From the NCBI GenBank assembly GCA_034508935.3, contig CM067445.1, forward strand, positions 73,937,569-74,001,568: a stretch of DNA of 64,000 nucleotides. The letters are read 5' to 3'. This DNA comes from Berghia stephanieae. Taxonomy: Eukaryota; Mollusca; Gastropoda; Nudibranchia; Aeolidiidae. Below the pieces are notes generated by a model that searched no databases, was not told the origin of the DNA, and saw nothing but the letters and a program-made list of their open reading frames with translations. A program made the position numbers and the translations under genes. Positions 61,770-64,000 of the stretch are shown in pieces (positions within the stretch are counted from its first letter, which is position 1; the number at the start of each line of letters is the position of its first letter).

Positions 61770-62832
61770 TATGTTTTAAGGGTTTTACGGTGCTTGCAAC
61801 ATTTGTTTTTTAAATGTTTTTAAGGGTTTTACAGCGCTTGCAACACATTAAGGTCATATCAGCGCCAGTAAAATGGAAGAAAATGGGATAGTAAAAAGTT
61901 CTAGAATTACAATTAAAGCACAAAATAAAAGGTAAGACAAAGGGGAATTGGTTCAAATAGGGAACAGATGTAGATTCCAAGAGCACACCGTCAAAGTACT
62001 TAGTTTGAGATCACCTAAAAGTCTCATCCAGACACAAGCACAGGTCCCAACTAAGAGGAATACATTCAAATGTTTACCAATCATATAATATAATATGTAA
62101 ACTAAAGATAATACAATGCATAACAGAGGGATGATTTACAAGGAAAAAAATATCATCTCCTAAAACTATAAATATACATTCGACTGTTTCCCTCCCAGCC
62201 AAGGAACCCGGGCAAGGGTCAGGACAAAACTCAAGTAATCTCATTCCAAGACAATGACAGGAAACAATTGGAAAACGGGTAAGGGGGGGGGGGGGATAGA
62301 AGACACAGTATACCTCCCTGCCGACTATGGGAGGGCAGGATCCCCACCCAGTTGCAACACATTTAGATCATATCAGCGCCAGTAAAAAGGAAGGAAATTG
62401 GATGGTAAAAACATTCTAAATGTATAATTATGTATACTTTAAAGGACTTGAAGAAAAATTAACACAAAGGGGAATGGTACAAATAGAGAACAGATGCAGA
62501 TTCCAAGTGCACACTATCAGTGTACTTAGTTTGAGATCACCTAAAAGTCTCATCCAAACACTAGCAAAAGATCCCACTAAGAGGACCAGTCTCAAATGTT
62601 TACAAATCATATGTTCAGACAGATGATTTACAAGGAAAAAAATATCATCTCCCAAAATAACTATCCATTTGACTGTTTCCCTCCAGCCAGGGTATCCGCC
62701 AGGGCCAAGACAAATCCAAGTAATCTCATTCCAAGACAAAGACAGAAAGCAAGTTGGAAAACAGATATAGAGGGATAGATGACACAGTATGTACCTCCCT
62801 GCCCACTATGGAGGTCAGGAACCCCACCCAGT
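61770..62832 (+). repeat. Repeat family R, copies 2 and 3 in tandem
   Basis: After a short duplicated start (61770-61802), copy 2 runs about 61817-62351 and copy 3 about 62352-62832. The junction is CCACCCAGTT/GCAACACATT, so copy 3 lacks the first 25 or so bases. Both hold TCATATCAGCGCCAGTAAAA, GAGATCACCTAAAAGTCTCA, GGAAAAAAATATCATCTCCY, and end ACCCCACCCAGTT. Copy 2 has a poly-G insertion at 62284. Confidence 0.75.
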
Positions 62833-62834
62833 TA

Positions 62835-64000
62835 TCTTTCTCTCCATCTTATTGGCTCATTTAGATTTTGCAGAACAGCACCAGTACAAAAATTGGCAAC
62901 GATGAGTTTAAACATAATGTTCCAAAAATAAAAAAAGTAATAGTTCTCTGAGCGTCTATTTAAAAAAATTGAGCTCACAAATCTAAAAACGAATTTGATA
63001 TACAAAAAATACAACCCAAACAGACGACGATTATTATATTTTTACATTGTTCCTTCAGTCCTATCTGAGGGTAAAAATTATAGCCATCTATATTTTTAAA
63101 TATCGTTGACCGATGATCTCAGTGTCATTTTTAATTATGTATGCGATGTTCCATCAATGATCCACCCTGCTTACAAACCTTTCCATGCAATGTAATTTCA
63201 TTCCATGTATCATTTCTTTCCCCTTCAACCTCCTTCTCTGGGAATGACACAACAATACAATTTAAATTTCCCATTCCACAGTCTACGGAAGATACAATAT
63301 TTTTTTTTTTTTTTTTGCTAAATCTGGTTCATGGAAGAGACAATTGAGCGGACTGCTTTTTAAAATTGCCCATCATTTTGTATCTTTCTTATGATTGGTA
63401 ACATTGCATACATAACTAAAAATGAAGGAGAAACCAGTAGTTCTCAATATTTAAAAAACACGGGTAGGTCTGTTGGAAATTCTAATAATTTTACCCCATG
63501 GATCTGACTGGAATAAAAAATTGAAAACATATATTTATGGAGTGTTTTTATTGTTGATCAAATTCGTTTTTTGATAAGTGAGGTTATTATTATTTTATTG
63601 TTTATAAGACACTCAAACAGCCATGAAGATGTGATAGATCATCATCATAATATCATCTTGCTTACATTTATATCCTGAAATAAATCTCACAAAGCAAGTA
63701 TATAACATAAAAATTAAAAAAATATGAATATAATAACTTATTTAAAAGGTTGTCAATTAATCTGACAACTCTTACGTTGACAACCCCCCCCCCCCCCCAA
63801 AAAAAAAAAAAAATAATAAAACAAAAAAAACAAGCAACTATTGTATCCTATTGCATCACACAATATTCATAGAAGTTCAAAGGTCACTTAATTCTACCTC
63901 AGGTGAGGAAAGAAAAAGTAAACACTGAACTACCCTCAAAGTCCTATCAATAGCATTTCTCTTTTAACGCCTAAGCTATCTAAAAAATGAAAAACAAATA
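62835..64000. other. Intergenic, nothing recognised
   Basis: AT-rich with homopolymer runs (T run at 63300, C and A runs at 63787-63813). No gene or repeat supported. Confidence 0.5.

Overview
The window reads as a piece of an AT-rich animal genome, most likely a lophotrochozoan such as a mollusc. That is an inference from three things: conserved ciliary genes split by introns of several hundred bases to several kilobases, abundant CR1/Jockey/RTE-type LINE fragments with tRNA-derived SINEs, and piggyBac and pogo/Tigger DNA transposons. No bacterial, organellar or viral genome organisation is present.

Three host genes can be read exon by exon with matching splice phases. (1) CEP104, plus strand, 267-23108: the last 18 exons of a ciliary-tip protein, covering coiled coil, acidic linker, TOG domain, coiled coil and C-terminal zinc fingers. 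The N-terminal part lies left of the window. (2) An ankyrin-repeat/SOCS-box (ASB family) gene, minus strand, 36474-31789, five coding exons. (3) TMEM107, plus strand, 39842-46534, four coding exons giving a complete 138-residue transition-zone membrane protein. The ASB gene and TMEM107 are divergent, and CEP104 and ASB are convergent. Two of the three genes serve cilia.

The rest is mainly mobile DNA. CEP104 intron 12 (13.3-18.0 kb) holds a 689-bp tandem duplication of an old LINE; a second LINE landed in one copy, leaving the other as an empty-site control. From 21 to 31.5 kb there are LINE and SINE fragments on both strands. The ASB gene carries a 1.18-kb pogo/Tigger element in an intron. 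TMEM107 intron 1 carries a 5-kb LTR retroelement with near-identical LTRs, whose LTR signals point opposite to the Ty3/gypsy pol fragment inside it. From 47 to 64 kb there is a second Tigger-like element, a LINE inserted in a LINE with a 10-bp target-site duplication, a structurally complete 4.55-kb piggyBac element with an intron-containing transposase gene and six subterminal palindromes, a third Tigger-like element, and a 500-bp repeat family.

The most unusual items are the piggyBac element with its mirrored palindromes, the LTR element with antisense pol, and the two dated nested LINE insertions. I found no novel defence system, CRISPR array, rRNA or functional tRNA gene.
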